The notes below the pieces were generated by a model. That model was not told the DNA's origin and searched no databases. It saw only the letters and a list, made by a program, of their open reading frames with translations. DNA of 7,159 bases from Armatimonadota bacterium (GTDB taxonomy: Bacteria; Sysuimicrobiota; Sysuimicrobiia; Sysuimicrobiales; Kaftiobacteriaceae), in contig JAIBHM010000095.1 in NCBI GenBank assembly GCA_020028535.1, forward strand, positions 1 through 7,159, written 5' to 3'. A program made the translations under genes and the position numbers. How positions within the stretch are numbered: the first letter of the stretch is position 1; the number at the start of each line of letters is the position of its first letter. Shown here piece after piece: positions 1 to 6,012 of this stretch.

Positions 1-159
1 GCCGACATCGTGGTGTTCGGCGGCGGCATCATCCCCGAAGAGGACGTGGCGCCGTTACGCCAGGCGGGGGTCGCCGAGATCTTCACCCCGGGGACCTCGC
101 TCGAGACGATCGTGCGGTGGGTGCGCGAGCACGTCAAGCCGCGCGGCGTTCGGGCCTGA
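1..159 (+). CDS. Cobalamin-binding domain protein, methylmalonyl-CoA mutase C-terminal type (3' part only)
   Basis: The reading frame is open from base 1 and ends at TGA 157-159, giving the last 52 residues of a protein that begins outside the window. The fragment reads as the end of a B12-binding Rossmann domain: a hydrophobic strand, the glycine turn [12 protein letters not shown], then [16 protein letters not shown] and a closing amphipathic helix. This matches the C-terminus of the small or stand-alone cobalamin-binding subunit of methylmalonyl-CoA mutase (McmA2-like), which helps interconvert (R)-methylmalonyl-CoA and succinyl-CoA in the cytoplasm. The cobalamin-ligating DxHxxG motif would lie upstream and cannot be seen. 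The fragment could equally be the C-terminus of a full-length fused mutase or of a related acyl-CoA mutase such as isobutyryl- or ethylmalonyl-CoA mutase. The stop lies 11 bp before the trmI ATG, suggesting co-transcription. Confidence 0.82.
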   Translation, partial: ADIVVFGGGIIPEEDVAPLRQAGVAEIFTPGTSLETIVRWVREHVKPRGVRA

Positions 160-170
160 TCGCCAGCCGC

Positions 171-1016
171 ATGCGCGCCGGGCCGTTAGGGGCCGGGGAG
201 TCCGTCCTCCTGATCGATCGCAAGGAGCGGCGCTATCTCATCACGCTGCGGACCGGCGGCAGCAGCGATTTGCGCGGTGGACGGCTGGCGCACGATCAGG
301 TCATCGGCACTCCTGAGGGACGCTACGTCGTCACCACCCGCGGAGAGAAGTTCCTGATGGTTCGTCCCACGCTCGCCGACTTCGTCCTGGAAATGCCCCG
401 CGGCGCGCAGATCATCTACCCGAAAGACCTCAGCGTGATCCTCCTCGCGGCGGACATCTATCCTGGAGCGGCCGTGCTCGAGGCGGGCACGGGCTCGGGC
501 GCGCTGACGATGGCGCTCCTGCGCGCGGTCGGACCCTCGGGCCGGGTCTATTCCTACGAGGTGCGTGATGAGTTTGCGAGCACGGCCCGGAAGAATATCG
601 AGAAATACCTGGGGATTCGCGACGAATTGGTGATGCGGGCCCAGGACATTTACGTTGGCATCCCCGACCGGCCGCTGGACCGTATCGTGCTGGACGTGCC
701 CGAACCGTGGCGGGTGGTCGAGCACGCGACCGTAGCACTGCGCGAGGGCGGTATCCTGTTGTCCTATCTGCCCACGGTCCCGCAGACGGTGGAGTTCGTC
801 ACTATGCTGCGCCGCTCGTCGAAGTTTGGCATGATCGAGACGACGGAAACGCTGCTGCGCCCCTGGAACATCGAGGGGCAGAGCGTGCGGCCGGCCCACA
901 GAATGGTCGCGCACACCGCGTTCATCACGAGCGCCCGCCGGATTGAGGGCCGCGGGCCGCTACCGGAGCGGCCAGACGATCGGGATGAGGATGAGGCTCG
1001 TGGCCGCGAGCAGTAG
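171..1016 (+). CDS. trmI: tRNA (adenine-N1-)-methyltransferase, TrmI family (m1A58)
   Basis: This 281-residue class I SAM-dependent methyltransferase is expected to methylate N1 of adenine 58 in the T-loop of tRNAs, as a cytoplasmic homotetramer in characterised family members. An N-terminal beta-rich domain (residues about 1-80, starting with GESVLLIDRKERRY) precedes YPKD (83-86). The SAM-binding loop LEAGTGSGALT lies at 103-113, the catalytic-region motif VLDVPEPW at about 173-180, and the family C-terminal block LRPWNIEGQSVRP through RMVAHTAFI at about 229-252. A longer GTG start at 117 is open, but it would overlap the upstream gene by 43 bp and add an Arg/Ala-rich stretch unlike the family, so ATG 171 is preferred. 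No clear Shine-Dalgarno site is seen; translation may be coupled to the stop 11 bp upstream. The last 18 codons plus the stop overlap the opposing transporter gene and encode an unusually acidic, Arg-rich tail. Confidence 0.93.
   Translation: MRAGPLGAGESVLLIDRKERRYLITLRTGGSSDLRGGRLAHDQVIGTPEGRYVVTTRGEKFLMVRPTLADFVLEMPRGAQIIYPKDLSVILLAADIYPGAAVLEAGTGSGALTMALLRAVGPSGRVYSYEVRDEFASTARKNIEKYLGIRDELVMRAQDIYVGIPDRPLDRIVLDVPEPWRVVEHATVALREGGILLSYLPTVPQTVEFVTMLRRSSKFGMIETTETLLRPWNIEGQSVRPAHRMVAHTAFITSARRIEGRGPLPERPDDRDEDEARGREQ
955..973. repeat. GC-rich inverted repeat over the transporter stop codon
   Basis: GGCCGCT (955-961) and AGCGGCC (967-973) form a perfect 7-bp stem with a 5-base loop, ACCGG. 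The repeat covers the TAG stop of the minus-strand transporter (960-962) and lies inside the 3' end of trmI. It could help end or stabilise transcripts from both directions where the two genes converge. No T-tract follows on either strand, so it is not a canonical intrinsic terminator, and short GC-rich palindromes also occur by chance in such DNA. Confidence 0.3.
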
Positions 1017-2747
1017 CGCCAGCGGCAGCCCCACCCGCACGTAATCGATCACCCGATACCCGCCGGGCCCCATCACCATCAAGTTCACCGGGTTGCTGAT
1101 GGGGGTGAAGGTCGTGCCTGTGGCAGCGATGACGGCCATCATGAACGCGTGCGGGTTGCTCTCAGTAGCCGCGGCCATCTGGATGGCGAGTGGTGCCAAG
1201 AGCACGGTAGCGGCCACTGAGGGTACTAGCTGGTTAGCGACTATGCCGGTAGCGAGCAGAGCGATCAACGCAAGGAAAGGCACCTGTCCGACGATCGCGA
1301 GCAGCCATGCGGCGGCCTGGCCCGCCGCGCCCGTGGCGGTGAGCGCGGTGCTGACCGGCAGCATCGCGCCGATGAAAACGAGCACCCGCCAGTCCACGAA
1401 CTGATAGGTCTCCTCGGCGGAGAGACACCCACCCCCGACCACCACACTCGCGGACACGAGCGCCGCGACTGCGATGTCCACCCCGGCCGTGCTGAGCGCG
1501 ATCATCAAGACCAGCGCTGCGATCGCCCACCCGGCGCGGTCGGCGCGCTGCGGGGCCCCCTCGTCGGCTCCCAGCACCAGGAAGTCGGGATCCCGGACCA
1601 GCACACGAATGCGATCCCGGCGTCCCTGCACCAGCAGCGCGTCGCCCAACTGCACGGGCAGGTCCACGAGCCGGGTCCGCATGGGGCGCCCCTCACGCCA
1701 GATGGCGAGCACCGTGACTCCGTACTTCTCGCGGAAATCCACTTCCCGCAGTGTCTTGCCCGTCAGGGTGCTGCGCGGCGCGAGGATCACTTCCACCACT
1801 CGCACGTCGGGCGACTCGAGCGTCCCGACTTCGACCTCGCCCTTCTCCTGCAGGTCTGCCGTGTCAACGAAAGGCGACTGCGTCAGTTCCTCGAGGCGGC
1901 CCTGCACGAGCAGGCGATCTCCGACCGCCAGGCGCTCAGACGGGGTAGGGGCCACCACCCGCCGCCGGGCCCGCGCGATACTCAGCACCGTGACGCCCCA
2001 TGCCGCGCCGAGCTCAGACTGTTCCAGCGTCTTCCCGACGAGTGGAGAGTCCGCTTGGATCCGGATCTCAAAGAGACGTTCTCGCAGCCGGTAGATGTCC
2101 AGGAGCCGCGCGCGCGACGGTGCTTCAGCCGGGGCGACCGCGGGGAGCCACCGCCGTCCCAGCAGAGCCATGAAGAGGACTCCCACGATCAGAAACGTCG
2201 CGCCGATGGGCGTGGGCTCGAAGAAGGCGAGAGGACGCAGCCCCTGGGACTCCAGGGTACTGCTGGCGATGAGGTTGCTGGGACCGGCGATGAGTGTGAG
2301 GTTTCCGCCGAGGCGAGTGCCCAGCGCAAGGGGCAGCAGCAGTTTAGACGGGCTGATGCGTGCTTCCCGCGCCGCGGCCACCGCCGCCGGCAGCAGCACC
2401 GCCATCGACCCGATGCTGTTCATGACGCCCGACAGCAATCCGGCCACGCCGCCGAAGGCGAGGATGAGCGTGATCTCGTTCGCCCCGGCCATCCGGAAGA
2501 TGCGGCGTCCGATGCGTGCCGCAACACCGGTCCGCTCGAGGCCGGCGCTGACGACGTAGACCGCGCCGACCGCGATTAGGACAGGAGAGCCGAAGCCGGC
2601 GAACGCCGAGGGTGGATCCAGAATGCCGGAGAGGACGAGGGCGAGGAGGGCCAGCACGGCGACGGCATCGGGGCGCCACCGTCCGGCGGCGAACGCCACC
2701 ACCGCCGCGACGAGGATACCGACGGTGAGGTACCCGGAGGCGGTCAT
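960..2747 (-). CDS. SLC13/DASS-type anion transporter with two internal RCK_C (TrkA-C) domains
   Basis: This 595-residue polytopic membrane protein has the layout of bacterial SLC13-family permeases that carry TrkA-C insertions. An N-terminal membrane half (about 5-200) holds LGGNLTLIAGPSNLIASS at 147-163, the position of the family's substrate/Na+ binding hairpin. Two soluble repeats follow. RCK_C1 spans about 223-290 (SPLVGKTLEQSELG, VGDRLLVQGR) and RCK_C2 about 315-385 (STLTGKTLREVDF, LGDALLVQGR). A second membrane half (about 405-593) contains TFTPISNPVNLMVMGPGGY at 546-564. Substrates in this family include dicarboxylates, citrate and sulfate; the sequence does not decide which. RCK_C domains usually bind small ligands and may gate transport. 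ATG 2747 is chosen because further upstream the frame is Arg-rich, non-hydrophobic and runs into the thiolase gene. It lies 8 bp after the thiolase stop with no clear Shine-Dalgarno, suggesting translational coupling. Its 3' end overlaps trmI by 57 bp. Confidence 0.88.
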   Translation of the reverse strand: MTASGYLTVGILVAAVVAFAAGRWRPDAVAVLALLALVLSGILDPPSAFAGFGSPVLIAVGAVYVVSAGLERTGVAARIGRRIFRMAGANEITLILAFGGVAGLLSGVMNSIGSMAVLLPAAVAAAREARISPSKLLLPLALGTRLGGNLTLIAGPSNLIASSTLESQGLRPLAFFEPTPIGATFLIVGVLFMALLGRRWLPAVAPAEAPSRARLLDIYRLRERLFEIRIQADSPLVGKTLEQSELGAAWGVTVLSIARARRRVVAPTPSERLAVGDRLLVQGRLEELTQSPFVDTADLQEKGEVEVGTLESPDVRVVEVILAPRSTLTGKTLREVDFREKYGVTVLAIWREGRPMRTRLVDLPVQLGDALLVQGRRDRIRVLVRDPDFLVLGADEGAPQRADRAGWAIAALVLMIALSTAGVDIAVAALVSASVVVGGGCLSAEETYQFVDWRVLVFIGAMLPVSTALTATGAAGQAAAWLLAIVGQVPFLALIALLATGIVANQLVPSVAATVLLAPLAIQMAAATESNPHAFMMAVIAATGTTFTPISNPVNLMVMGPGGYRVIDYVRVGLPLALLLAATSLILIPIVWPLR

Positions 2748-2755
2748 GTATGTGG

Positions 2756-3934
2756 CTAGATGCGCTCGACGGCGACCGCGACCGCCTCTCCGCCGGCGAG
2801 ACAAATCGAGGCCACGCCCCGGCGGGCATCGTACCGTGGCATCGCGTACAGCAGCGTGGTGAGAATGCGGGCGCCGCTGCAACCGATGGGATGCCCCATC
2901 GCGACGGCGCCGCCGTGGACGTTGACGCGCTCAAAGGTCAGCCCGAGGTCCCGGCACACCCCAATGACGACGGCGGCGAACGCTTCGTTGATCTCGATGA
3001 GGTCGATGTCGTCTTTCTTCCAGCCCACCTTCTCGAGCAACCGGCGCGTCGCGTGCGCGGGCGCGATGGTGAACCACTCGGGGGCCATCGCCGCCCCCGC
3101 CTGGCCGGCGATCCGCGCCAGCGGCCGGAGCGCCCGGCTTTTCGCGACCTCGGCGGCAGCGACCACGACGGCCGCCGCGCCGTCGCTGATGCTGCTGGCG
3201 TTGGCAGCCGTCACCGTGCCGCCCTCTTCGAATACCGGCCGCAGCGTGGGGATCTTGTCGAAGTTGACCCGGCGGGGCTCCTCATCCTCTACAAGCATGA
3301 GTGGCTCCCCCTTGCCCTGGGGAACTTCCACCTTGACCATCTCATCCGCGAACTTGCCACCATCCATCGCGGACAGCGCCCGTGAGTAGCTCAATGTTGC
3401 GTATTCGTCTTGCTCCTGACGGGAGATACGGTACTCGCGCGCGAGGATCTCGGCGCAATTCCCCATGTGGATCTGCTGGTACGCGTCGGTGAGGCCGTCC
3501 TGCAGGATGGTATCGATGATCCGGTCATCGCCGAGACGATAGCCCGAGCGCGCGTTCTGGAGCACGTACGGCGCCGCGCTCATGTTTTCCATCCCGCCGG
3601 CGACGACGATGTCCGCGTCGCCGTTGGCGATCGCCTGCTGTGCGAGCATGACGGCTTTGAGACCTGACCCGCACATCTTGTTGATGGTCGTCGCCGGGAC
3701 CGAGTTGGGCAAGCCCGCGAACAGTGTGGCCTGGCGGGCCGGCGCCTGTCCCAGGCCCGCGCTGAGCACGTTGCCCATGATCACGTCGTCAACGTCCTTC
3801 GGCTCGATGCCCGCGCGGCGCACGGCCTCCGCGATCGCGATGCTGCCGAGCCGCGGCGCAGGGATGGCGGCGAGGCCCCCCAAAAACCGGCCGACCGGCG
3901 TGCGAACCGCGCTCAGGATGACGACGTCGCGCAT
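2756..3934 (-). CDS. Acetyl-CoA C-acetyltransferase / thiolase family protein
   Basis: The 392-residue product is full length for a biosynthetic-type thiolase. This cytoplasmic enzyme condenses two acetyl-CoA to acetoacetyl-CoA, or runs the reverse cleavage. It opens with VVILSAVRTPVGRFLGGL, typical of the family. The nucleophilic cysteine is Cys88 in INKMCGSGLKAV. NEAF occurs at 316-319, GGAVAMGHPIGCSGAR at 341-356 contains the catalytic His348, and the second catalytic cysteine is Cys378 in SICLAGGEAVA. The loop after Cys378 reads CLAGGEA rather than the common CIGGGxG form, although chemistry should be retained. ATG 3934 is supported by a strong GAGGTGA site with 4 bases between it and the ATG, and by the family N-terminus. 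It is the first gene of a probable two-gene operon with the transporter. Chain-length preference (acetoacetyl versus longer 3-ketoacyl-CoA) cannot be read from the sequence, so no symbol is assigned. Confidence 0.93.
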   Translation of the reverse strand: MRDVVILSAVRTPVGRFLGGLAAIPAPRLGSIAIAEAVRRAGIEPKDVDDVIMGNVLSAGLGQAPARQATLFAGLPNSVPATTINKMCGSGLKAVMLAQQAIANGDADIVVAGGMENMSAAPYVLQNARSGYRLGDDRIIDTILQDGLTDAYQQIHMGNCAEILAREYRISRQEQDEYATLSYSRALSAMDGGKFADEMVKVEVPQGKGEPLMLVEDEEPRRVNFDKIPTLRPVFEEGGTVTAANASSISDGAAAVVVAAAEVAKSRALRPLARIAGQAGAAMAPEWFTIAPAHATRRLLEKVGWKKDDIDLIEINEAFAAVVIGVCRDLGLTFERVNVHGGAVAMGHPIGCSGARILTTLLYAMPRYDARRGVASICLAGGEAVAVAVERI

Positions 3935-3938
3935 GAAG

Positions 3939-3945
3939 TCACCTC
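3939..3945 (-). promoter_or_regulatory. Shine-Dalgarno site of the thiolase gene
   Basis: On the minus strand this reads GAGGTGA, followed by CTTC and then ATG at 3934. It is the only strong ribosome-binding site seen in the window, and it fixes the thiolase start. Confidence 0.75.
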
Positions 3946-3952
3946 ACGTCCC

Positions 3953-3981
3953 AGTCTACTCTCGCTCCATTCCCGCGGCAA
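3953..3981 (-). promoter_or_regulatory. Predicted sigma70-type promoter for the thiolase-transporter operon
   Basis: On the minus strand, TTGCCG (3981-3976, 4 of 6 matches to the -35 consensus) and TAGACT (3958-3953, 4 of 6 to the -10) are separated by exactly 17 bp. The predicted start near 3946 would leave a leader of only about 12 nt that begins at the Shine-Dalgarno site. The -10 hexamer is identical to that of the opposing lysA promoter. This is a sequence-match prediction only. Confidence 0.42.
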
Positions 3982-3984
3982 CGT

Positions 3985-4008
3985 GAGGCTGACAGTACTG
4001 GTCCCCTC
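3985..4008. promoter_or_regulatory. Interrupted dyad midway between divergent promoters (candidate operator)
   Basis: The layout is GAGG-N4-CAGTACTG-N4-CCTC, with 8 of 12 base pairs symmetric about the 3996/3997 junction. The 8-bp core CAGTACTG (3993-4000) is a perfect palindrome. Its centre coincides with the midpoint between the two predicted -35 boxes (3981 and 4013), a good place for a dimeric regulator acting on both promoters. No known regulator consensus is recognised. Confidence 0.3.
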
Positions 4009-4012
4009 GTCG

Positions 4013-4041
4013 TTGACACTGTTTGCACCCGATGCTAGACT
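4013..4041 (+). promoter_or_regulatory. Predicted sigma70-type promoter for lysA and the downstream run
   Basis: A perfect -35 TTGACA (4013-4018), a 17-bp spacer and TAGACT (4036-4041, 4 of 6 to the -10 consensus) precede lysA. The predicted start, near A4048, leaves a leader of about 13 nt before ATG 4061. This also argues against the upstream in-frame GTG at 3983 as the lysA start, because that codon would not be in the transcript. Confidence 0.6.
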
Positions 4042-4060
4042 CGCTCCAGTTATTTTTGCG

Positions 4061-5374
4061 ATGATGACGCACACGGCCGGTCCTCATGCGTTTCCTCTCT
4101 CTCCCCGGGGCTCTCTATCCATCGGCGGCGTCGATGCGCTGGAGCTCGTGCGGCAGTTCGGCACACCCCTCCACGTCCTGGATGAAGGACGGCTCCGCGC
4201 CAACTGCCGGGCGTACAGAGAGGCCCTGGCGCGCGAATACGGCAACGGAGGAGTCTTGTTCGCATCAAAGGCGTGCTGCATTGCCGCCACATGCCAGATC
4301 ACATATCAGGAAGGGCTGGGCGTCGACGTCGCCTCCGGCGGCGAGCTCCACACCGCACTGCGCGCGCGTGTCCCTGCCGCCGATCTGGTTTTCCACGGGA
4401 ACAACAAGACGGCCGATGAAATCGAGTACGGCCTTCGCGCGGGCGTGGGCCGCTTCGTGGTGGACAACGACTACGAGCTGGAGCTGCTCGATACGCTGAC
4501 CGCGAAGATGGGGACGCGCGTCGAGATCCTGCTGCGTCTAACCCCCGGGGTGGAGCCTCATACGCACAAAGCCATCCGGACCGGCGGCGTGGATTCCAAG
4601 TTCGGCTTCGGCATCGCAGACGGCGCAGCCTACCAGGCGGTCGCGCGTGCCATCCGTCTGCAGCGGCTGCACCTGCGCGGACTGCATGCGCACATCGGCT
4701 CGCAGGTGTTCGACCTGGAACCCTTCCGGCTGGAAGCCTCGGCGCTCCTGGATTTTGCCGCACACATCCGGGACGAGCTCGATGTCACGACTGAGGAGCT
4801 GAACCTGGGCGGCGGGCTCGGCATCCGCTATCTCTCCACCGACGAGCCACCATCCATTGGGACGTACGTGAAGGGGCTGGCCGACGTCGTCAAGTCGAAG
4901 CTGGCGCAGCACCGGCTGGCGCCCCCGAAGATCTTTCTTGAGCCCGGCCGCTCGATCGTCGGCGACGCGGGCGTGACGCTGTACACAGCCGGCGCGATCA
5001 AAGCCATCCCGGGCGTTCGCACGTATGTCTCCGTGGACGGGGGTATGTTCGAGAACCCGAGGCCGGCTCTCTACGCCGCGCGCTTCGAGGCCGTGCTGGC
5101 CGATCGCCCCACCGCGACGCCGGTGCAGACGTATGCTGTCGCCGGACGTTGTTGTGAGTCCGGCGACGTCTTGATTTGGGAAGCGCATCTACCCGAGGTG
5201 CATTCCGGGGATGTGCTCGCAGTGTTTTCCACGGGCGCGTACACTTACTCCATGGCCAGCAACTACAATCGCTTTCCGCGGCCCGCCGTTGTCCTCGCCG
5301 GGGACGGCCGGGCACGCGTGGTCGTGGAGCGCGAAACCTACGACGACCTGGTCCGCAAGGACGTTGTCCTCTAG
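4061..5374 (+). CDS. lysA: Diaminopimelate decarboxylase
   Basis: The product is a cytoplasmic PLP enzyme that decarboxylates meso-diaminopimelate to L-lysine, the last step of the pathway. The 437 residues are normal for the family. The N-terminal strand SIGGVDALELVRQFGTPLHV leads into an alanine-racemase-like TIM barrel. The PLP-binding lysine is Lys70 (LFASKACC), followed by GLGVDVASGGELHTAL, SKFGFGI (about 179-185), HIGSQ (211-215) and the phosphate-binding GGGLG (250-254). EPGR lies at 294-297. The C-terminal beta domain has the family motif CESGD (365-369), with Cys365 contributed across the dimer, and GAYTYSMASNYN near 392-403. An in-frame GTG at 3983 is rejected because the predicted promoter lies between it and ATG 4061. 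ATG 4064 is an equally possible start one codon later. No Shine-Dalgarno site is seen. It appears to head the run with the M50 protease and scpAB; a 20-bp gap follows. Confidence 0.95.
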   Translation: MMTHTAGPHAFPLSPRGSLSIGGVDALELVRQFGTPLHVLDEGRLRANCRAYREALAREYGNGGVLFASKACCIAATCQITYQEGLGVDVASGGELHTALRARVPAADLVFHGNNKTADEIEYGLRAGVGRFVVDNDYELELLDTLTAKMGTRVEILLRLTPGVEPHTHKAIRTGGVDSKFGFGIADGAAYQAVARAIRLQRLHLRGLHAHIGSQVFDLEPFRLEASALLDFAAHIRDELDVTTEELNLGGGLGIRYLSTDEPPSIGTYVKGLADVVKSKLAQHRLAPPKIFLEPGRSIVGDAGVTLYTAGAIKAIPGVRTYVSVDGGMFENPRPALYAARFEAVLADRPTATPVQTYAVAGRCCESGDVLIWEAHLPEVHSGDVLAVFSTGAYTYSMASNYNRFPRPAVVLAGDGRARVVVERETYDDLVRKDVVL

Positions 5375-5394
5375 CCCCCGAACCAATCGTCTTG

Positions 5395-6012
5395 ATGCTG
5401 GGACGACTTGACCCGACCACCCTGCTGTATGTGGGGGTGGCGCTGATCGTGGCGGCGACGATCCACGAGTTTGCGCATGCCTACGTGGCCGACCGGCTCG
5501 GGGATCCCACCCCGCGCAGCATGGGGCGTCTCACCCTCAACCCGCTGGCGCATCTGGATCTCCTGGGATCGCTGCTCATCCTCGTCGCAGGCTTCGGATG
5601 GGCCAAGCCGGTGCAGATCAATCCGATGAACTTCCGGGACTGGCGGCGGGATACGATCATGGTGGCCGCGGCCGGCCCGCTGGCCAACATCACGCTTGTA
5701 TTCTTTCTGGGATTTCCCTTCAAGCTGGGCCTGATTGACCTCAGCGGATCTGCCCGGAATGAGTTGCTGCTGACCATCATTCAAATCAACGCGATGCTCG
5801 CGGTGTTCAACCTGATCCCGCTCCCGCCGCTGGATGGCTCAAAGATCCTGATTGGGCTCTTGCCCCCGGCACAGGCCGTCTCGTATGCGCGGCTGCAGCC
5901 CTACGGCGTGCTCATCCTCCTCCTGCTGGCGTTCACCAACCTGCTGTCCATCTTTCTGATCACGCCCATCCGGTGGCTGGTCGCGCAGGCAACCGGGACG
6001 GGGTTCTTCTGA
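5395..6012 (+). CDS. Site-2-type (M50 family) intramembrane zinc metalloprotease
   Basis: A 205-residue, strongly hydrophobic protein of the short M50 class that lacks a PDZ domain. Members sit in the cytoplasmic membrane and cut substrates within or near the bilayer. The zinc motif HEFAH lies at 24-28 inside the first transmembrane segment, with Glu25 as catalytic base. A second hydrophobic stretch covers about 54-68, GPLANI is at 94-99, and NLIPLPPLDGSK at 139-150 supplies the third zinc ligand, Asp147. A last hydrophobic stretch (about 168-195) closes the protein. ATG 5395 is preferred; upstream the frame is Arg-rich and runs backward through lysA. TTG 5392 is a possible start one codon earlier. 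No Shine-Dalgarno is evident. This protease type is commonly found beside scpA/scpB in Gram-positive-like bacteria. Its substrate is unknown; regulated proteolysis of an anti-sigma factor is possible but not shown. Confidence 0.9.
   Translation: MLGRLDPTTLLYVGVALIVAATIHEFAHAYVADRLGDPTPRSMGRLTLNPLAHLDLLGSLLILVAGFGWAKPVQINPMNFRDWRRDTIMVAAAGPLANITLVFFLGFPFKLGLIDLSGSARNELLLTIIQINAMLAVFNLIPLPPLDGSKILIGLLPPAQAVSYARLQPYGVLILLLLAFTNLLSIFLITPIRWLVAQATGTGFF

Noticed and set aside
117..170. Longer trmI start at GTG 117
   Set aside because: It would add 18 Arg/Ala-rich residues unlike the family N-terminus and overlap the upstream gene by 43 bp; ATG 171 leads straight into the conserved domain.
186..914. 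242-codon open frame antisense to trmI
   Set aside because: It is a mirror frame of a real high-GC gene; its His/Arg/Gln-rich product shows no recognisable motif and no start signal.
1474..2094. 206-codon plus-strand frame inside the transporter gene
   Set aside because: Its product is Ser/Arg/Thr-rich without domains and is best explained as a shadow of the RCK_C coding region on the other strand.
2748..2882. 45-residue N-terminal extension of the transporter
   Set aside because: The stretch is Arg-rich, is not a signal peptide and lies over the thiolase 3' end; ATG 2747 starts at a normal first membrane helix.
2344..2934. 196-codon minus-strand frame spanning the transporter/thiolase junction
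   Set aside because: It lies in another frame over two well-supported genes, and its product is low-complexity Arg/Ser/Pro-rich sequence.
3983..4060. Upstream GTG start for lysA
   Set aside because: A well-formed promoter (TTGACA-N17-TAGACT) lies inside this segment, and the added residues do not resemble LysA N-termini.
5176..5394. 73-residue N-terminal extension of the M50 protease
   Set aside because: It lies inside lysA in another frame, is Arg-rich and non-hydrophobic; the membrane protein begins naturally at ATG 5395.
5375..5394. Possible terminator or separate promoter between lysA and the protease
   Set aside because: The 20-bp gap contains no inverted repeat, T-tract or promoter hexamers.
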